This document shows, one piece after another, positions 48,319-61,072 of a DNA stretch of 64,000 bases (position 1 is its first letter; every line of letters begins with the position of its first letter). Both the position numbers and the translations under genes were made by a program. A model generated the notes under the pieces. It was not told the DNA's origin and ran no database searches. It worked only from the letters and a program-made list of their open reading frames with translations. Origin of the DNA: Acephala macrosclerotiorum (taxonomy: Eukaryota > Ascomycota > Leotiomycetes > Helotiales > Mollisiaceae); contig MU119214.1 of assembly GCA_014904845.1 (NCBI GenBank), forward strand, positions 62,001 to 126,000, read 5' to 3'.

Positions 48319-51300
48319 AGGGTGGTCTTGTTGGAAAGGATATCAATTTCGAAGTGAAGTGCGGCAGCAGTCGGGTAAGAACATATGTCCCATCTCTCAA
48401 TCATCGACTGACGCTCTGATAGATCTCGTTCTGTACAACTGTGACAGCCATCTATTGTACGTGCCCCTGTCTTGGGACATTGAAAAGAGGTCGATATCAG
48501 CATGACATGCCCTCCGTCAAGCCAGGTCAAGCCAGGACTTTCAAATCGACCAAGGCAATCTCAGGCTTAAGCGCCAGAGACAATTACGCACGTCTGTGCG
48601 TCACCCCACATCGCAACACTTTCAAAGAAAGCTGCAATGTGGGGCCATCACGTGCACACGTACCGGGCCTACTCGGGCAATTGCTCATGGCGCAACGAAT
48701 CAGTGTTTATATCCAAGACGTACAGTACAAATAATGAATAATTTTCCGCGTGGTCAAACTTGCTTTTCCGGCACTTGAGAGGGTTTCGGCCCGAAAGTGT
48801 TGCCCTACTTACGTGTGCCTTGCTGTTGTGTCTGTGCCATTTTTTATGTATGTCTTCGGAGCGATTTGCTGCAGTGCTGGCGTATTTGAGATCCTGCGCT
48901 TGGATGAGGCCGATGTCGTACACAGATGCTCCTCATGCCGTGCTTGAGGAAGGTGAAGTTGGCTGGGTTTGTAATCCCGAGGAGACCCTTGACAAGCTGA
49001 GAAGTGAGGAGCTGATGACTCAGCTGTTGCGGCTCAAGGGCAGGATGCGTGGACGCAGACCGTTGGAGAACCGTCTTGCCATGCAGATGTGGCTGCCAAT
49101 TGCAGCCGTCACGGAGTGTGGTCGGGTTTATGCAAAACCCCGCCTTGGCTGTCAAGTGGATGACTAATAATGTGTATCTGGGTCGACAAGACCCTTTCGC
49201 CAATTCTGCACTTCTCGCCCAATCGATACCCACCTCCCGAGTTTGCTAAATGGCCAGCGCCTAACATCACCAATGTCAGATTTCAGCTTAGTCATCCAGC
49301 TCGTATTAGATATCCAATAGATAGAAAGTGCTGCTTCGGACATAAGATGGCTTTTTGAATCAACTTGACCGTCTCGGTGTGTGCTCGTAAGGTTCGCGGG
49401 GTTAGTGGTTTGAATTCTTACTACTGAGATATGCTTATATAAGCAGTTATCCTCTCTCCTTCATGTTCCTCCATTGCTCGTCTCATGCTTCTTACTTCTT
49501 CTGCGGTATCTTTCTACGCAATCACATGTCAAGCTCTGTCAACCGTCTCGTCCTCATCGATTTGAGCTTCTGACACAATGTCGTCTCGAACAACGTCAAA
49601 TTTTGCGACTTGTGGGACAGACAGAAGGTACTTTTCATCTGTGATCTTCAGACTTTGGTCGAGCCCCATCTGACGAATTCTTCAGCTCAACAGGCAGCTT
49701 TCTCGATCTCGAACCATTCTCCAAAAAGACAATAGAATTTACAAAGGAACAGTCTATACAAAAGCAATCGAGTTCAGCAAAGGCCTCCAATCGAAATGAC
49801 ATGTTCATCCATGTCGAGTCCGTTTCGACTGACTTTGGCTACTCGATAAATCGCTTCGCCAGCGATAATGAGATCTCTCATCCGTGCTATGAATATTCGA
49901 CTGTGAAAGGAAGCATCACAGCAAGAACACAGCGAATGAAGTCCATTCTCGATAGCTTGGAAGCGAAGATGGATCAGACATGAGCGAAAGACGTGATGAA
50001 ATCTTGACAGAAGGAAACTTTGAACGGTTGGGCGGGTTGAGGGTAAGTGATGTCGGTATTCTTCAAGTCCATTGGCCAACTGCTCATGTCCTGACAGGAG
50101 ATAGTACAAGATTATCCCTTGATTCAAGGAAACTTGGGACTAGGACTCGGAACACTAGACAACTAGCCGAGCCGTGTCGAGCCGAGCCAATTCTCAGGGG
50201 TAACGGACGGGTCAGGTGATTGAGCACCATACCCACAGATTTGAGAACAGCTCCGTAGCGATGTACCCCAAGTACGAAACTGTCCAGATAATTGGATACC
50301 GAGTGGAAGAATCAATTCATACAAAACAATATCGTAGATACGAATGGGGGGAATGGATGACCTACCTCCGTATTGATTTAATCTGAACCTTGTGGCTATG
50401 AAGGGATAATATCTGATGCATCTTAGCAGAGGTCGAGAGAAGAGATTTGATTTGTAGATCCCATGCCGAAATCTTGAGCCGTCACTCGGTGTCTGCCTTG
50501 CGAGATTGTAGGGCGAAATTGAGATTCAGACCGCCGGGTCATCAATCAATGTTGCGATTCCTGTATTTCTGGCCCCCGAATCTTTCGGCACTCATCAACC
50601 CAACATTTTGGGGGGGTGACACAGAATAGCGGCTTGGAAGAAAGCCGAATACATCCTATTTGACGTCAGAATTCAGTATCCGAATCGCGAAAATTGCCAA
50701 ATTCGTACTCCCCACACCAGCCTTCCCTGGGTTTTCACAAGCTCCCGAGTTCGTTATTATCCCTCAGACCCCAGATTAATTGGTACCGAATATAATTCAC
50801 GACGCACATATGGATATACCCTCGGTGAAGGATGCTCCAGGACGCGAGGGCGAGGCGAGTTGTAGAGCTCGTCTAAGCACCTCATGGTCGCCTTTTGGTT
50901 CGATATTTGGGCATAAAGAGGAACATTGATTCATCCCTGTCAACCTGGGAAGTCATTGAGTGCAAAACCCCTCAGGAATAAGCTGTGAGACTCTCAGACC
51001 AAACTGCTCTAGCCCCACATCGCTTGTTGCTGGTCGAGTCACACCCCTTGGCGATGCCTTTCTGCCCACCCAACATTTCCGCAACGTATGGTTCGTCAAA
51101 GATGTGAGCTTCCTCCCTCGGATTCAACACCTCGATCTCCTGTTCCTGGTGTCCAAACTAACTTGGATTATCCAGTTCCAAGCCAGCGACGCACTCAGAT
51201 CTCAAGAAGATTCGTTCCCCGAAAAAGACATTGCTTTCAGCAATCCTGCCATCACACTCCATCGATCGGTACATCTCCAACAAGCAAGATTCGAACTCGA

Positions 51301-52275
51301 AGTATGAATATTACTCTTCAAAGCGGAGTATTTTAGAGAAGAAAAGGAACATGAGAGACGGACTGCAGCGAATTGATGCTTTCCTTTTGTCACATCCTTG
51401 AGTGCAGAATCTTCTCTCGTCTTCTTAGAGCCGTTGAATGACTCAATACACAGGAGATAGAGTTGACGGTGCCTTGCGAGGCTCGGTAGATCATTCACAG
51501 ACTTCAAAGTGCCCCACGCGTCCCCCACACCTCCTGAAAGTGTGCTCGCTTAACAAGTGGTCAGGTTTTGAGCTCGGTGACTGCTCGTGCTTGTAACTCC
51601 CGCTCGTCACGTAGCATGAAATGTCGGTAAGCGTTTCGGCAGATGGAAGATTGAGTTTGCCGGGGAGTGTTCGAAGAGGGAAGTCTGGGGATAATCACAT
51701 GTTTGTGAGGTCGTCTCTAGACTCAAAAGCTTGAGGAACGTCGAGAGTGTAAGAATACAGCGTATATCAACCTTTGACTGGTTTGGAATTGCAGTGAAAT
51801 CAATGTTGAAAACATTGCATTCTTCCTGAAACATTCCACCTGTAGCAGCGTCGAGGCGGAGCGGAGCCTTGTCGCGTCGTAATATAGATCCAACATTGTA
51901 ATATAACTAAGGTACGGTCGACGCAACTATAATGGACGTACAATATATGGCATGAGGGCTCGTATATTATTGCTGCTTCCTTGTAGTACCGAGATTGTGG
52001 ATCCGGACATCGGAGAATTTATGATTGGAGGTCAGGAGTCGAGCTTACTGGCCTTTTCATTCAAACTCTCATTATCATGCACGCAAAGTCCGACGCACAG
52101 TTCAAATGTGTGTTGAACCAATCATGTCTACTATTTCGTTTGGGGAGATGGTCCGCATGAAAGTATGGCCGAAGTCTGCTGTATAATTTGTCAGGCTCGA
52201 CCAGTCCAGCCTAGTATTGGGAATCGGACCAATTTGCTTCGTTCGTCCTAGAACAAAGCTCGGAAAAGGAGAGCG
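48319..52275. other. About 4 kb with only fragmentary coding signals
   Basis: Two stretches look weakly coding on the plus strand: 49647-49983 (frame ending EAKMDQT, preceded by an in-frame tga) and 50960-51309 (around a possible 72 bp intron with a ctaac branch, then SQEDSFPEKDIAFSNP). Neither gives a complete gene or recognisable family. The rest has no supported feature. Confidence 0.4.
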
Positions 52276-53929
52276 CTATCCCTGCTCGATGGCCTTCAAG
52301 ATCCGCGGGGTCGTATCCTCATTCAAGAGTTTGAGGTAGCGTTCTGCATATGTTCGATCAGCCAAACTTTCTCAAAGCCTCTCGCTCAACTCACCGCAAG
52401 CCAGCCACCTCGTTGAGACCAACTTCAGAAATCCTCGCAAAGTTCTCAACTTCCTCAATCCCTCATTAGGGTTGATATCCATCCATAGCCTCTCAGTCAC
52501 GATCGCCGCTGCCTTGTACACTAGAAATGTGACAAAGGGAGGAAGGATGTTGAAATTGAGGTTTTGCGTACCCAAGATAAAAGGCTCAACGATGCTGGTT
52601 ATGGTTGCGACGAGAGCGTTGAGTTCTGTAATAGCGATCGAATTGCATGTTGAGCTCGCATTGTCAAGAGGCAGGACTTTGCTGCCGTTTTCCATTGCTA
52701 GGAGCAAACCGCTGTGCAAATATTAGCCTGGAGAGGGTCACAGCGGGAACAATGAGCCCACGTATTGCAAAGCCCCAACCCGCCAGAATAGATATGATGG
52801 TCCTCTCTGACCTCCTCGAGCAGAATCGTCTGAAGGTTATTCGATGTGCCCACCGTCAGCATGATTTCTTCCATATTGAACGCGGCTTCTGCCGTAGGGT
52901 TATAATTTGCATTGTGGATTTTATCGACGAGAGCGGAGGCTTCGAACATACGGGAGAGGCGGTAGAGTGAGCTTGAGCGGTCTTGTTCGAGCTGAGTAGG
53001 GCAGAATGTTGGCTTGAGAAACTCATGTATACAGTTTGTACGTGAGCGAGTTAGGGACGGGATAGATCCAGATTCCATGGCTATGTATCTGAAAGGTATT
53101 AGATGACGAATGCCACAGTACTAGGGTGGCGGAGACTCACCTGTCTAGAATGAGGATCCCACACCAGGTCCATACGATCTCCGCCCTCTTTGTCTCATCA
53201 TTGGAAGAGTGGAAGGTTGAGGCATCGACTCCTGGGTGAACATCAAGCGCATCCGCAGCTCTGAGTGTAGCGCCAATAGAAATGTAAGCTGCTGGATAGA
53301 ATCCATGTGCGACTTCGAACAAAGTCACCAGAATTCGTGCTTGGATTATCTCAAGAGAATTAAGCCCAAGTCCTTCAGTCAAAGATAACCAACTCTTGAT
53401 GCATAGGTACGTGGACTTGAATTCGGAAGAGTCATCATTTTCTTCCGGAGATGGAGGAGGGGATCTCGTGAGTAGGACGATAGAAAGGCAGAGCAGGATG
53501 AGGTCCAGAGAAGTATCACTCCACGAGGGTGGGATCCGGCTTTGTAATCTACTTACGATGGGGAACCAAGACTCGATTGCATCGGAGTATTTTGAGAAGA
53601 CGTCCTCCGACGTGAGCGGTCCGAGTCTTTGAAGGATAGCGTGTTTGATGTAGCTTGGTGTGAGCGCCCCTGAGCTGGGGAAGATCTCTGGTCTCGGGGA
53701 CGGTGATAGAGTCCGACCCGAGGAAGGCAATCCAGAAACTTCGTACTTACATGGTTGACGAAGTCTGAAGCTTCCGTATTAGCAATCTGGCACAGGAAGA
53801 TAGGATTCAGACTGATATCCACCTCACGCAGAGCCCGCATTCAGGAAGTCCCTTGTCGCAACGCCTCTTTTGGGTGCTGCATCGTGTGCAAGCTTTTTTG
53901 GCGGTACCGTCGCGAATTCTGGCGCTCAT
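52276..53929 (-). CDS. Zn2Cys6 transcription factor
   Basis: Five exons, 53823..53929, 53141..53764, 52762..53088, 52395..52711 and 52276..52343 (introns 58, 52, 50 and 51 bp), give about 480 residues with one continuous frame. The zinc cluster is complete: C14, C17, C24, C31, C34, C41 (ACTRCSTQKRRC, DKGLPECGLC, VRLRQPC), split by the first intron. That intron uses a GTGGAT donor; only this choice keeps six residues before the last Cys. The fungal-specific regulatory domain follows (DAIESWFPIVSRLQSRIP, WTWCGILILDRYIAMESG). The tail ERYLKLLNEDTTPRILKA is restored by the short last exon. Nuclear DNA-binding regulator. Being divergent from the adjacent reductase suggests it may control that gene, by inference. 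Confidence 0.86.
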
Positions 53930-54353
53930 TATGACTGGCTCGAATCAAATTGCGATCACCAAAGTCGGGAAGTTGGATTGTGGCGAAGTTGGGGATGCGG
54001 GGACAGGCGGGGTTTTTGTAGGTGTCGATGCTTTGTCAGAGCGGTGTAGGCTGCGGGTGCGGGACCCGATGCGGGACTTGGCGGAATCGTGACCAGGAAT
54101 CTGTGCGGGCTTTCAATGCTTTCGAGATGGTATCATGATACATGCTTTGAACAGCGGCCAAATGGTATGTTGGTGGGGGCATACGTTGGAAGCTGTAGAA
54201 TTCGTGGTTAGAGTTCAATCTGCTGCGAATGTATAAAGGGATCGTGTCCCCCAGGTAGAAGAATGCATCAACTTACTCCCATCTCGTCTTCAAAGCATTC
54301 AACCAATTTTCATCCTCCAAGAAATCTCCAGGGCTTTTCCGACTTCCTTCATA
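53930..54353. promoter_or_regulatory. Divergent promoter between regulator and reductase
   Basis: 424 bp between two start codons. A TATA box (tataaa, 54232-54237) lies about 117 bp before the reductase ATG. A G-rich block (about 53970-54075) sits on the regulator side. CGG triplets of the kind bound by Zn2Cys6 proteins occur (for example 53902, 54041 and 54082, on either strand), but their arrangement as a site is unproven. Confidence 0.55.
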
Positions 54354-55309
54354 ATGTCTGAAATCAAGTCAGTTGCAATTGCCGGCGTAAGAGCCTCGAG
54401 GACCCGTGAAAATTGAAAATAGATGGCTGACAGCTTCCACAGGCAACTGGTAGACTCGGACCTCATGTTCTCAATGCTCTCGTTGATGCAGGCTTCCAAG
54501 TCACGGTTCTTACCCGTTCCAAAAAGCCAGGAGCGTTGGACGCCGACGTCAAAGTCCTCGAAGTTGACTTCACCTCTATGGACTCTTTAGCTGCCGCTCT
54601 CAAAGGCATCGACGCCGTCGTCTCCACCATTGGCGGTACGGCAATTGACAATCAGACCATTCTCATCGACGCTGCCATCGCCGCAGGCGTGAAGCGTTTC
54701 ATTCCATCAGAGTACGGCACCGTTACCACCAACCCCAAAGTCGAATCCTACCCACTCTATTCTTCAATGACCAAGATCCGAAAGTATTTGCAAGAGAAGG
54801 CTGCCGCTGGCGATTTGACTTGGACTGTGCTTGCATGTGGTTGCTTCTTGGACTTCATGTTTGGCACTACCGCTTTGTTAGATTTCGAGAATCGCAAGGT
54901 GACCCTATACGACGAGGGTGGGAACAGGGCAAGTTGTACCTCAATGTCAAATGTTGGGAGGGCCATTGCGGCAATCTTGAAGAACCTTGACGCCACGAAG
55001 AATAAGATTGTGCACACATCTGAAGTGATCTTGACTCAGAACAAGGTATTGGAATTTGCGAAAGAGTTGAAACCGGACATCAAGTGGGAGGTGACCAAAG
55101 TGCAGACGAGTGCGTTGTTGAAGGAGAGTCTGGAGCAATTTGCCGCTGGAGATTTCAGTATGCCTGTCGTGATGAAACTACTTGCGGCAACAGCTTTTGG
55201 TGGTGATCGGTACGGTGGTGCATACGATGAAACGGACAACGAGTTACTTGGTATCAAGGAGTTGGCGGAGGAAGATGTGGAGAGTCTTGTTTCTGAGAAG
55301 CTTGTGTAG
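54354..55309 (+). CDS. NmrA/isoflavone-reductase-like NAD(P)-dependent oxidoreductase
   Basis: Exon 1 is 54354..54386 (11 codons) and exon 2 is 54443..55309; the 56 bp intron splits the dinucleotide-binding motif AG|ATGRLG. About 299 residues, normal for the family. Atypical short-chain dehydrogenase: Rossmann glycine motif at residues 10-16, FIPSEYG after strand 4 or 5, and SSMTKIRKYL carrying the lysine that acts in catalysis in isoflavone/phenylcoumaran-benzylic-ether reductases. Such fungal enzymes reduce aromatic or phenolic substrates; the true substrate is not shown. No signal peptide, so cytosolic. Confidence 0.88.
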
Positions 55310-57224
55310 AGTAGGACAGTGAGGATGTGTCATGAAATGACTAGAGCCAGAGCATAAAAATTCGAACCATATTGATCATATTTTCCTTGTGGGCTGCGAG
55401 GTCTGTCATCAATACGAGGAAACAATTGACGAGGTAGTCTGCTTGTGAGGCGGAAACGTTGAGGTAGAAAAGAAAAGAGAAAAGTTTGCGCCTGTTCTCT
55501 CCTCGAGCACATTCTGGAGGTGTGGAAGAGGAAGCAGAATTCGAAGCTTGTCGGAGAAGGAACATCCTTAGCTATAAGTCTCCTCTCGAATCTTCATCGA
55601 CTCCGTACATCAGCTGCCTCTCGAATCCTTCGCCGAGCGTGCTTCGAATCTTTTAAAAGGAGGCTTCGGATATCAAAATGAAGAGAATTGGAACAAGTAC
55701 AATGGCGATAGCTATACTCTGAGACGACGAGGCATGCACCAAGATTCTCGACGTCTTTGATCAGCTGGTACGCGACGACAAAGTGTTGATAATGGTGTTG
55801 AAATGCTGGACAATAGAAGTGCGGGTAAAGTGAAATGAGGTTGCATCTTGTGGCGTTTCCTGATTTGGTCTAGTCCAACACTTTGACCTCTTTGTCATCA
55901 GGACTCAACACCAACATATCAACGTACAAAGACACCGTTACCCGCATCATCGCCCAGCAGGCAGACCTAATGGAGGGAGGACTGACCATAGGACCAAGAG
56001 ACATCAAGAACCAAAAAAAAAAATCACACTACGCAGCCTTCACAGCCAACACCGTGCAGAAGTCTTCCCCGATACATTCAAACCCGCTCCGACCTCCATT
56101 ACGATTCGCACACATTGTACAAACGGGCAGAAGAAGACGCAAGATAGGCTGCCCAGCGGCAAACCAAGGGGGAGGAACTACACAAGGAGGCCAGAAACGC
56201 ACAGAAGGGTGAAGGAAGGAAGGGAGACTGGTCCACCAAAACACATGAGCCAACAACATGCATGGAAATAGAGGAAGTTCTTGACAGCCTCACCCCGCTT
56301 GCAGCTAGCCTCAGACCAAGTGGCAGATGTTGAAGAATGAGCGACTTCATCTTTGTGATACATAACTGCATACCTTCCTTCCGTGATTTGTTTTGAGGAG
56401 AATACGAGCCACCCACTTGAGCCTCATCACCATGGAAGTTTGTCGGACGAGTAATATCACGAGATCGTTGCAGGTGCAAGTTCTGACATTTTTGTATTTC
56501 CGTCGAGTGCTGTAATTGATTTTCTGTCTGCCGGTTATAGTACATGCTAGATGGATTGAGGACGTCCAGTCTCACCTTCATCTGATTGCTCTTTAGAAGA
56601 AACAAACCGGCAGCTCAAGAATCTCAAATTATCGCCACCGTCGAGCATTCCTTCTCTAATAAGCATTCTCTACCTACTTGCGAATTCATGACTAGCTCCT
56701 CGACCCTTATGGTACATGGAAGTATGATGCCGTCCCACGCATCCTACGGAAATATTCAAAGAGTGCTCTACAAATGGGGTATCAGACAGCAATTGCTACT
56801 ATATCACAATGCGAATGCTTGCCGGCGAGCTCATTCTTTTCACACTTCACTTACATGGCTTCAACTTGACGCTTGACTCGGCTGCCAAACGAGGATGTTT
56901 GAGAAGCGTGGCGACTGGCTGGATATTGAATACTCATCATTAACTTTTGGAAGCAAGCGACATGCAGAGTCACGGACGAAAAATGGACGAATGACAGGTC
57001 TTCTACCTTATGTAGAAGATTATGCTGCCCATCTAGTTCCGGTCAAAGGCGGAAATATCGGATTTAGACTCCTCGTCCGCTTAACACCTTCTGCGATGGC
57101 TGTGCCTGCGTCTGGATCTACTGCTTAAATACAGCAGACCTTTCCAATATCCCCCGGGCTCGCAGTAATCAACAGATCGGTCAAACTCAGCCCCAAAGCC
57201 AGCTTCAAACTTCAAAATATCGAA
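55310..57224. other. Intergenic, 1.9 kb, no supported gene
   Basis: Reductase 3' flank and aldo/keto-reductase promoter. Short ORFs only; an A-rich run at about 56012-56023. Confidence 0.45.
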
Positions 57225-58366
57225 ATGTTTCCTCAAAAGCTCCCAACTCGACAGCTAGGCAAAGATGGCCCGCAAGTTCCTCAGCTTGGATTTGGCCTCA
57301 TGGAACTCAGCATTGGCTACGGCGCCACACCTCTGTACGCCTCCTCTCTCTCCTTGCAAAGCTCGACTAATAAACAACAGACCAGACTCCGAACGGTTCG
57401 CTGTCCTCGACCGCGCCTGGTCCCTTGGCGCAACATTCTGGGATACCGCCGCCGGATACGGAGACAACGAGATCCTCATCGGTAAATGGTTCGCGCTGCA
57501 TCCTGAACGACGAAATGACATCTTTCTTGGTACGAAGTTTGGTGGAAAAGCCGTGAGGGATGAGAATGGGAAGGTTAGGATTGAGATTGATAGTTCAAAG
57601 GAGAATTGTAGGGCGGTTTGTGAGCAGAGTTTGAAGAATCTTGGGATAGAGTGTCTGGATCTGTTTTACGTTCATCGGTTTGATAGTGTAACGCCCGTTG
57701 AGAAGACGATGGAGGCTTTAGTTGAGTTGAAGAGGTGCGTAAGCACCAAACACCAAAATGGGAGGGGGGACTGATTTTGCGAGTAGGGAGGGGAAAATCA
57801 AGCACATCGGCTTCTCTGAATGCTCGTCGGACACCTTACGACGCGGATATGCCATTCATCCCATCGCAGCCGTACAGATTGAATACAACCCTTGGACCTT
57901 AGACATCGAGAGCGAAGCCGGAACCAACCTCCTCAGCACATGTCGAGAACTTGGCGTCGCTATGGTCACCTATTCTCCCCTTGGCAGAGGGTTCATGACT
58001 GGCAGATACAAATCCTTGAACGACTTTGATGAAAACGATACCCGCCGTCAACTCCCACGATTCAGTCCCGAGAACTTCTCAAAGAACCTGGATCTTGTAA
58101 AGATCTTTGAAGACTTAGCAACGAAGAAAGGGTGCACGCCTGCTCAGGTTATTCTCGCTTGGATCATGGCTCAAGGGCCTGACTTCTTCCCTATCCCGGG
58201 GACGAAGACGATCAAGTATCTAGAACAGAACCTAGGTGCCGTTGATGTGAACATTTCTGATGAGGAGAATAAGTCCATCAGAGATGCAGTTGAGGCGGTG
58301 GGTGGTGCTGTCGGGCATAGGAATGTTGCCTCGGGGAACATGTTTGCTGATATTCTACCTCTGTAG
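57225..58366 (+). CDS. Aldo/keto reductase
   Basis: Exons 57225..57334, 57381..57734 and 57787..58366 (introns 46 and 52 bp) give about 347 residues. TIM-barrel NADPH-dependent reductase of the YakC/AKR13-like group. The catalytic tetrad is visible: D58 in FWDTAAGYG, Y63 in the same motif, K89 in LGTKFGG, H135 in FYVHRFD. The cofactor-binding C-terminal part (SPLGRGFMTG, then IPGTKTIKYLEQN) is intact. It reduces aldehydes or ketones in the cytosol; substrate unknown. It is the third gene in line after the Zn2Cys6 regulator and the NmrA-like reductase. Confidence 0.9.
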
Positions 58367-60625
58367 CTCTTGAATCTCTCAAGGCAAATCATCTATTTCT
58401 AGTAGGACACGGTTGACTGAGTCAAAGCACAAGAGAATAAGTGTGCGGTCGTTCAATAGACCAATAGAAAACTTCTCAACAACGAAATCTCATTTCAGAG
58501 GACCCTCACGATTTGGCGAGGAAACATGTGGGATGGAGCATGAGACGGAGACGGAGACTTCCGTCCCTACCCAGCTGTGTGAATAGAGCTTTTCTAGAGG
58601 CAGACCCCCACCTAGCTCTCCTCGATGCCGACATGTGGATGTGCATCCCCTGAGTTCGACATCGAAGCCGATGCATCTTTGGGCCGAGAAACAGCTTTGA
58701 CATATTCATTCAAACACCAAGTTGCTCTCTTCTTTTGGCGCTGGCGATGTTTCACTGATGCAGATCGCTAATTGCATCTCGAACTAGCAAAGGCCCCGGA
58801 CACCAAATTGTCCGTGCAACCACCACCGAGCTGTCAGCGATCGATGTTGAATCAACCTTCTCTCAGCCTGATCCACGGCAGCTGAACGCTAACGGCCAAG
58901 ACATCGGTACTTGAACAAATCAGCGTTCGCCACCTCACTGTATCAGAACCCCAGACCAGTCATGATACGGAGAAGAAATGTCCCGACAGCCCTTTATGCA
59001 AGCCATGTACAGCCAAAAGTTCCATCTCACACGGGACATTGCGACGCAAGCTATCTATTTGCATGGAAGGGTATTGTCTTGTTCTAGAAAAGCCACCCCG
59101 GAAGCTTTGCAGTAGGGCAAAGAAACTTTCCGACGTTATGTGCAGCCGAAGGATTCGAGACATCGTGGTTGGCGGCTGTGCTTTGTTGTACGTGTCTATC
59201 GTTTGTTGCTTCTGACGATAGGCGTGTATCAACAGCTGCACGTGGATGCGTTAACAAGGAAAAGCAGAGCTGCAGGCAACTATATCTTACACAAGCCAGG
59301 AAGTTGCTCACTCTCGTCGTCACAAAGTCCTTCCCCTTACCAGGCTAGCCATTTCTTACGAGGTTACCGCTCTCCAAATTAACTCCCAGATAAACTCCTT
59401 CTTTCCGTCTTTCTGGAAGGTTTCACGAACCTCGAGACCAACATCTTAGCTCGTCTTGGCGGCAGGGTCGTTATCATTTCTGGCTGGGGCTGGCAAGGGT
59501 CGGGTGCGGTGCCGACGGTGATGCACCCACCTGCAGGGAGTACAAATCGCGCACTTCACCGGTTTGGTATTGGCTGATATTGTTTACTGATCTCCAGACA
59601 TAATCTGGAGAAGGAATGGAGATAGAGTCCTGCCGCATGCCCCGCTTGCGAAGCTATTTGTCTGGTATCACATGCAGCACCGTAGCATCACGAAACAGAT
59701 GATGGGTCGATCATAGCTGCGAGACTTAGGGGCAGATAACGATGCTGGGCTGCAGCATGGTCGCCCATCATACACGAGTCCATGAGATTGATAGGACAGC
59801 CCACAGTCATCGCTCATGACGAGCTCAGCGCGAATCAATTCATCATCTGATCCCCAACCACAAAAACCCTGAATGCTCGTAACACCGTCCGAACAACGAG
59901 GTTACAAGGAATAACACTCCCATATCCAGAGCAAAGCTGCCAGATGGTTTCATCTTGGAAGCTTCGACACCCGAGTGGTTCCCATCAACCCATAGCTTGG
60001 CTGTCACTGCATGTCATCACGGACGAAGCTCCAGAAGCAGTTCTGGATATCTGTTTCCTTTTCCTGACTTGAGGGGGATGATCGCACATCAAACTCAAAG
60101 CACAAAAGACTTTCCCAAAGACCAGGTACAGCCCGGAGCAGGAGACAGAAACAGCTGCGAACGATCGCCGCCATATCGCATCAGCATAGCCCTGGCCATT
60201 TGTCTATACTTCGAAGCAAACGTCCTAACGATTGAGGGCTAACGAGGAGGGTTGGGAGGTGCGAATTAGAGATCTGATTGGAGGCTACTCGTTGGAAAAC
60301 CAACATACAACCAGGGGCTTACGATGTGGCTACAAATGCGGTGACGTTCTCTGACAGGAGTCGCCAAGGTCGGTTTCGAAGCCCGAATTATCCAAAATAG
60401 CCCTGTTAACGCTGAGCAAGGGTCACACACATCAGCTGTTCTAGAAGCACGCTATTTCCTTCTAGCGCCCTTCCTCGATCCTCCCAAATCTCCGCGAATT
60501 AACGGGTCCGGAAGCTAGGGTCGAAGCACCGTAGGCATCCATGCTTATTGTGGTTCTCAAAATGCCTGTTGCAAGTTGACCACCATTCGGTTGCTGGCCT
60601 TGCGTAGATTGGGAAGCGAGTGAAA

Positions 60626-60686
<61 letters not shown>

Positions 60687-61072
60687 GCGGTGGCACACGA
60701 CTTTTCGTTTGGGAGAAAATCCCGCGTTTTGGCCTTACATGGAAGGCTTCTAGGATCGCTTGTGGTGGTGGTGGTGGAAAATGTGCTGGTAGGGGTGGAA
60801 GACGAGGCGAGGATGGTTCCCCACTGTTTAGTTCGATGGGTTGGGAGGAAGAGGCTGAAGGCTGAGGAGGGTATAATTGATAGCTCCCTCTCTGCTATCA
60901 TTTTGCTCTTCATCACCACTTCGTACCACCGCTACCACCATCAAAGAGGGGTCAACTACAAACCCAGATTTCTCGATCAATGTACCAAAGGTATTCGGCA
61001 CTTTCAAGTTTACCGCCCCCAGCACCGCTTTCGACGCATACAAGATGCCTTCAGCCTCCGTTTGTGCAACCG
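58367..61072. other. Intergenic, 2.7 kb, with poly-G tract
   Basis: No supported gene on either strand. Contains the long G tract at 60626-60685. ORFs crossing that tract (poly-Gly or poly-Pro) are artefacts of the homopolymer. Confidence 0.45.
60626..60685. repeat. Homopolymeric G tract, 60 bases
   Basis: Sixty consecutive G on the plus strand, with no interruption. Such a run is very rare in real fungal DNA; true length is unreliable in any short-read assembly, and an artefact is possible. Confidence 0.9.

Noticed and set aside
48760..49167. 135-codon plus-strand ORF
   Set aside because: The second half looks mildly coding, but there is no start context, partner exon or recognised family; left as unresolved sequence.
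60462..60919. Poly-Pro and poly-Gly ORFs across the G tract
   Set aside because: All three frames are open through the homopolymer simply because it lacks stop codons.
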